Shown here in pieces: positions 22,856 to 26,918 of a stretch of DNA of 26,918 nt; positions within the stretch are counted from its first letter, which is position 1; every line of letters starts with the position of its first letter. The stretch comes from Porphyromonadaceae bacterium UBA7042 (GTDB taxonomy: Bacteria; Bacteroidota; Bacteroidia; Bacteroidales; Muribaculaceae). The stretch lies in contig DLAR01000086.1 of assembly GCA_002494015.1 (NCBI GenBank), forward strand, positions 9,411-36,328, read 5' to 3'. Both the position numbers and the translations under genes were made by a program. A model generated the notes under the pieces. That model did not search any database and was not told where the DNA came from. It saw only the letters and a program-made list of their open reading frames with translations.

Positions 22856-24737
22856 AACCGGCGCGACGCTTGTTGCTGTAAGGATAGGATGCCGATTGAG
22901 GGAACAGGCGTTTCAACAAGTCGGTACGGTGCAACCGCTGTAACGAACGGGTAATATCAGCCCGGTAAGCCGGGTCATACCAAAAGAAATATTTCCTTTG
23001 AGCCAGTTTTTCCTCGGGAGAATGGGCGGTAAACACCTTTTCTCCGGTGTAAGGATGTATGCCGGTATAAAAAATCTCGGTTGCGAGAGTCATGGGCGTC
23101 GGTGTGAAATCCTGTACTTGCTCCAGCTGCAACCCCATGTCCTTTGTCTCGACAGCAAGTTCCGCCATATCCCCCTCGTGACATCCCGGATGCGACGAGA
23201 TAAAATAGGGTATCAATTGCTGTCGCAAACCGTTCTCACGATTCACCCGGTCAAAAAGCCGCGAAAACTCGTGGTAGAGCGAAAATGAAGGCTTTCTCAT
23301 GATGTCAAGCACCTGAGGACATGTGTGCTCCGGCGCGACTTTCAATCGTCCCGACACATGGTTTACAATCAATTCCTCATTGAAAATTCTATTGATTTTG
23401 TCAATTTTTTCATTGCCGGTGTGATGCATTGACAAGTCATATCTGACACCACTGCCAATAAATGATTTCTTTACTCCGGGCAAAGCATCGACTTGATGGT
23501 ACAGTTCAAGCAGCGGGCCATGATCGGTATTGAGATTAGGGCACGGACGAGGATGCAGGCACGACGGGCGACGACAGCGGGAACAAGCCTCAAGGTTTTT
23601 GCCCCCCATGCGATACATGTTGGCCGACGGTCCTCCGAGATCACTTATATATCCTTTGAAATCAGGCATTCGGGTTACAGCCTTTACCTCGTTGATTATC
23701 GAGCGGGGAGACCGCGAAGCAATGAACTTGCCCTGATGAGCCGATATGGTGCAGAAAGCGCATCCACCGAAACACCCGCGATGAAGGTTGACAGAATGTC
23801 GTATCATCTCATAAGCCGGAATATGCTTCCCCCTGTATCGGGGATGCGGCATACGCGTATAAGGCAGATCATAAGCGGCGTCAATCTCATCCATAGTCAG
23901 CGGAGGATACATGGGATTGACTTTCACGGCCACATCCCCGTGTTGCTGCCATAAAACTTTCCCTTTCATGGCATTGCTTTCCTCCTCGATGTGGCGAAAG
24001 TTGAGAGCCTGCGCCCTCTTGTCGCGCAGACAATGTTCAAACGAACTGAGGACTATGTTTTTATCATCATCAGCAGCAGGCATTTCTGAAAGCGGGCGCA
24101 CGATGACACTCTGTTTCATATCGGTTATTCCACCGATCGCCTCACCACGGCTGATACGTTGCGCAAGTTCAAGAATAGACTTTTCGCCCATACCATATAG
24201 AAGCATGTCAGCCCCGCAGTCAAGCAGAATCGACCCTCGCAGACGGTCCTGCCAATAATCGTAGTGTGACAAACGCCGCATCGAAGCCTCAATGCCCCCG
24301 ACTATTACCGGCGTGCCGGGAAAAAGTTTTTTCAGAATTTCCGTATATACTATTGTAGGATAATCAGGACGCGCCCCGTGTCGACCGTTGGGAGTGTAGG
24401 CATCATTGCTGCGGCGGCGACGGGCGGCGGTATAATGATTTACCATCGAATCCATTGCACCGGCTGACACGCCGAAAAACAGTCGTGGGGCACCGAATTT
24501 TTTAAAGTCCCTCAGATCGTCCTGCCAGTTGGGCTGCGGCACTATAGCCACCTTATAACCGGCAGCCTGAAGGGTGCGGCCAAGAACTGCTGCTGCAAAC
24601 GATGGATGGTCGACATAGGCATCTCCGGTGAACAACACGACATCTACCGAATCCCAGCCCAACGCATTCATCTCCTTTACCGACGTGGGCAACCACAATT
24701 CAGTGCGCAGTGATCTGTTTTTACTATCCTCACTCAT
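22845..24737 (-). CDS. ygiQ: YgiQ family radical SAM protein
   Basis: A 630-residue protein of the YgiQ family: an N-terminal cobalamin-binding-like region (WLPTSVKEMNALGWDSVDVV at 15-34, GDAYVDHPSFA), a radical SAM core with RGCFGGCAFC (C322, C326, C329), and the family's C-terminal extension. A further cysteine cluster CSRCRRPSCLHPRPCPN lies near 393-410. No reaction is established for the family; cleavage of S-adenosylmethionine is expected. The ATG overlaps the uvrB stop as ATGA, so both are read from one message, and the 3' end runs into ftsE on the other strand. The length agrees with homologues. Confidence 0.93.
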   Translation of the reverse strand: MSEDSKNRSLRTELWLPTSVKEMNALGWDSVDVVLFTGDAYVDHPSFAAAVLGRTLQAAGYKVAIVPQPNWQDDLRDFKKFGAPRLFFGVSAGAMDSMVNHYTAARRRRSNDAYTPNGRHGARPDYPTIVYTEILKKLFPGTPVIVGGIEASMRRLSHYDYWQDRLRGSILLDCGADMLLYGMGEKSILELAQRISRGEAIGGITDMKQSVIVRPLSEMPAADDDKNIVLSSFEHCLRDKRAQALNFRHIEEESNAMKGKVLWQQHGDVAVKVNPMYPPLTMDEIDAAYDLPYTRMPHPRYRGKHIPAYEMIRHSVNLHRGCFGGCAFCTISAHQGKFIASRSPRSIINEVKAVTRMPDFKGYISDLGGPSANMYRMGGKNLEACSRCRRPSCLHPRPCPNLNTDHGPLLELYHQVDALPGVKKSFIGSGVRYDLSMHHTGNEKIDKINRIFNEELIVNHVSGRLKVAPEHTCPQVLDIMRKPSFSLYHEFSRLFDRVNRENGLRQQLIPYFISSHPGCHEGDMAELAVETKDMGLQLEQVQDFTPTPMTLATEIFYTGIHPYTGEKVFTAHSPEEKLAQRKYFFWYDPAYRADITRSLQRLHRTDLLKRLFPQSASYPYSNKRRAGSKR

Positions 24738-26824
24738 GAATTTTCCTCCTCCTCTTGTTTCTGTTTCATCATTTCTTCAAGTTTAAGTACCTCGTCACGC
24801 AACCTTGCCGCCTCAATAAATTCCATCTTCTTTGCAGCCTCGACCATCTCAGTACGCTTCTGCGTGATAATTTTCTGCAACTGCTCGGCATTGAAATATG
24901 ACATGACAGGGTCGGCAGCGACATTGACACGGGTAGAATATTCTTCGGCATAAGGAATCGCGGTCTTTTTCTTCCCGCTCCGGTCTTTACCGGCGCCCAA
25001 CGGCTGCATAGTCGAAGTCTCATCCTCTTTATCAAGACCGATGAGTGCGCTGCGGGCTTTGACGATCGCTTGCGGCGTGATACCGTGTTCTTCGTTATAG
25101 GCGAGTTGCAACGAGCGCCGACGGGCCGTTTCATCAATTGTCTGCTGCATGGAGTCGGTTATTTTGTCAGCATACATGATTACGGTTCCGTTAAGATTTC
25201 GGGCAGCACGGCCGACCGTCTGTGTCAGCGAGCGGTGACTGCGCAGAAAACCCTCCTTGTCAGCGTCAAGAATTGCGACCAGCGAGACCTCGGGAAGGTC
25301 AAGGCCCTCGCGCAGAAGGTTGACACCGATAAGCACGTCATATATGCCGGCACGCAGGTCGTCAAGAATCTTGATGCGGTCAAGCGTCTCGACATCACTG
25401 TGAATATAGGCGGTTTTTATTCTGAGCTTTAGAAGATATTCGTTCAGTTCCTCGGCCATGCGCTTGGTAAGGGTCGTGACAAGGACTCTTTCTTCGCGCT
25501 CGATGCGCAATGATATTTCGTGAAGCAAATCGTCTATCTGATTCAGCGACGGCCTGACCTCGATTATCGGGTCAAGCAACCCCGTAGGCCGTATAATCTG
25601 TTCAACCACTACCCCTTCGCATTTTTCAAGTTCATAATCGGCCGGAGTCGCGCTGACATACACCACTTGCGGGGTCAGGCGCTCGAATTCCTCAAACTTC
25701 AAAGGGCGGTTGTCAAGAGCCGCAGGAAGACGGAACCCATATTCGACAAGATTCATCTTTCGAGACAGGTCGCCGCCAAACATTGCACGCACCTGCGGTA
25801 ACGTGACATGACTCTCATCGATAATCGTCAAAAAATCCTTCGGGAAATAGTCTAGAAGGCAGAATGGCCTCATACCCGGTTCGCGGCCGTCAAAATATCG
25901 GCTGTAATTTTCAATTCCAGAGCAGTGCCCCACTTCGCGCAACATCTCCACATCATAAGTGACTCGTTCCTGAAGCCGCTTTGCCTCAAGCTCTTTTCCC
26001 TCTCTGTAAAACTCGGTGACCGAGCTGCCAAGGTCGAGTTCAATCTGGGCAATCGCGCTCCCCATGCGTGCCGCTGAGGTCACGAAAAGATTTGCCGGAA
26101 AAATCTTGAACGAATCGTGAGTGCCGAGCGAGGTGTTGTCCTCGGCATGAAGCGTCTTTATCGACTCGATTTCATCGCCCCAGAAAGTCACGCGCAACAC
26201 GATTTCCTCATAAGCAAGACGGATGTCAACCGTGTCACCCTTTACACGGAAATTGCCACGGCGCAAATCAATCTCGTTACGGCTGTAAAGCGCACCGACA
26301 AGGTCGCGCAAAAACTTATTTCGCGCAATTTTCTGCCCGACGCGGATGTCAATCACATTGCTGTCAAAATCCTCCGGATTACCCATTCCGTAAAGACACG
26401 AAACCGACGACACAACTATGACATCTTTTCGCCCCGACAACAAAGCCGACGTTGTAGCAAGGCGCAACTTGTCAATCTCGTCGTTAATCATCAGGTCTTT
26501 CTCGATGTATTTGTCAACCGACGGGATATAAGCCTCGGGTTGATAATAATCATAGTAAGACACAAAATATTGCACCGAATTTTCGGGGAAAAAGTTCTTA
26601 AACTCGCTGTAAAGCTGAGCCGCAAGAGTCTTATTATGGCTCAAGATGAGAGTGGGTTTCTCAACACGTTCAATGACATTAGCCATTGTAAAAGTCTTTC
26701 CAGAGCCAGTGACACCCAACAGCGTCTGCGCAGGGTCGCCACGCCGAATACCTTCGACAAGTTGGTCAATCGCCTGAGGCTGGTCTCCCGTAGGCTTATA
26801 TAGAGATGAGAGTTTAAACTTCAT
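24734..26824 (-). CDS. uvrB: Excinuclease ABC subunit UvrB
   Basis: A 696-residue damage-verifying helicase of nucleotide excision repair. It has Walker A GVTGSGKT (37-44), the beta-hairpin region YFVSYYDYYQPEAYIPSVDK that grips DNA, DESHVTLPQVRAM, the helicase motifs VSATPADYE and QTVGRAARN, and a C-terminal UVR motif (about 650-685) that binds UvrC. The starting MKFKLSSLYKPTGDQPQAI is typical, and the length is in the usual 660-700 range. It acts with UvrA and UvrC, neither of which is in the window. It heads a two-gene operon with ygiQ and has a promoter ending 23 bases before the ATG. Confidence 0.98.
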   Translation of the reverse strand: MKFKLSSLYKPTGDQPQAIDQLVEGIRRGDPAQTLLGVTGSGKTFTMANVIERVEKPTLILSHNKTLAAQLYSEFKNFFPENSVQYFVSYYDYYQPEAYIPSVDKYIEKDLMINDEIDKLRLATTSALLSGRKDVIVVSSVSCLYGMGNPEDFDSNVIDIRVGQKIARNKFLRDLVGALYSRNEIDLRRGNFRVKGDTVDIRLAYEEIVLRVTFWGDEIESIKTLHAEDNTSLGTHDSFKIFPANLFVTSAARMGSAIAQIELDLGSSVTEFYREGKELEAKRLQERVTYDVEMLREVGHCSGIENYSRYFDGREPGMRPFCLLDYFPKDFLTIIDESHVTLPQVRAMFGGDLSRKMNLVEYGFRLPAALDNRPLKFEEFERLTPQVVYVSATPADYELEKCEGVVVEQIIRPTGLLDPIIEVRPSLNQIDDLLHEISLRIEREERVLVTTLTKRMAEELNEYLLKLRIKTAYIHSDVETLDRIKILDDLRAGIYDVLIGVNLLREGLDLPEVSLVAILDADKEGFLRSHRSLTQTVGRAARNLNGTVIMYADKITDSMQQTIDETARRRSLQLAYNEEHGITPQAIVKARSALIGLDKEDETSTMQPLGAGKDRSGKKKTAIPYAEEYSTRVNVAADPVMSYFNAEQLQKIITQKRTEMVEAAKKMEFIEAARLRDEVLKLEEMMKQKQEEEENS

Positions 26825-26847
26825 TTATTTCGATTTTGTATAATTTA

Positions 26848-26879
26848 CAAAGTTACTACAATCCGCCAACATGGGCAAC
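26848..26879 (-). promoter_or_regulatory. Promoter of uvrB-ygiQ
   Basis: On the minus strand GTTG (26876-26879), 20 bases, then TAACTTTG (26848-26855). The -7 box fits TAnnTTTG fully and the -33 box in three of four bases. The start would be near 26841, leaving a leader of about 17 bases. I saw no LexA-like operator. The remaining bases to the window end (26880-26918) hold nothing recognisable. Confidence 0.62.
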
Positions 26880-26918
26880 ACTACCTTTTTCGCGTCCAGG
26901 GCCGGCGCATGAAATTTA

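Noticed and set aside
26882..26889. A plus-strand TACCTTTT at the right edge as a divergent promoter
   Set aside because: No TTTG lies at 19-21 bases upstream, and the following sequence ends too soon to show a gene.

Overview
The window is about 27 kb of chromosome from a member of the Bacteroidales (phylum Bacteroidota), perhaps Muribaculaceae or a close relative. The evidence is the gene content and neighbourhoods (clpP-clpX-recQ, ftsY-rimO, ftsE apart from ftsX, an NfnA/NfnB pair), together with promoters that repeatedly fit the Bacteroides consensus TTTG-N19/20-TAnnTTTG rather than the E. coli type. I see no rRNA, tRNA, CRISPR array, insertion sequence or prophage. Coding density is high and no gene-free stretch exceeds 300 bases.

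Layout. 1-193: no confident gene; a hairpin with a UACG loop and a nested inverted repeat, followed by a good promoter. 194-2116 (+): a MATE efflux transporter and methylglyoxal synthase, closed by a bidirectional terminator. 2188-4440 (-): NfnA-NfnB, an iron-sulfur flavoprotein pair for NADH/NADPH/ferredoxin electron exchange. 4441-4658: two tandem hairpins. 4659-5854 (-): a PD-(D/E)XK nuclease-like protein with its own, possibly leaderless, promoter and an overlapping secreted WG-repeat protein. 5895-13702 (-): one tightly packed run, ftsY-rimO-isochorismate synthase-SGNH-SGNH-MBOAT. 13888-16718 (-): a secreted Trp/Gly/Pro- and RPGNN-repeat protein and a FadL/OmpP1-type outer-membrane protein, ended by an unusually long hairpin. 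16992-17549 (-): an HdeD-like membrane protein. 17814-22855 (+): clpP-clpX, recQ and ftsE, with a large hairpin between recQ and ftsE. 22845-26824 (-): uvrB-ygiQ, whose 3' end overlaps that of ftsE.

How the genes fit together. Most are housekeeping: protein quality control (ClpXP), membrane targeting (FtsY), ribosome modification (RimO), DNA repair (UvrB, RecQ), menaquinone synthesis (isochorismate synthase), redox balance (Nfn) and the glycolytic bypass (MgsA). The most distinctive part is the envelope module at 5895-10248: an MBOAT acyltransferase with two different SGNH proteins, one membrane-anchored and one exported. The arrangement resembles the PatA-PatB-Ape1 peptidoglycan O-acetylation set or AlgI/AlgJ-type polysaccharide acetylation; the substrate here is not known. 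The second notable locus is the low-complexity exported protein paired with the FadL-like barrel. No complete, clearly new defence or mobile system was found.
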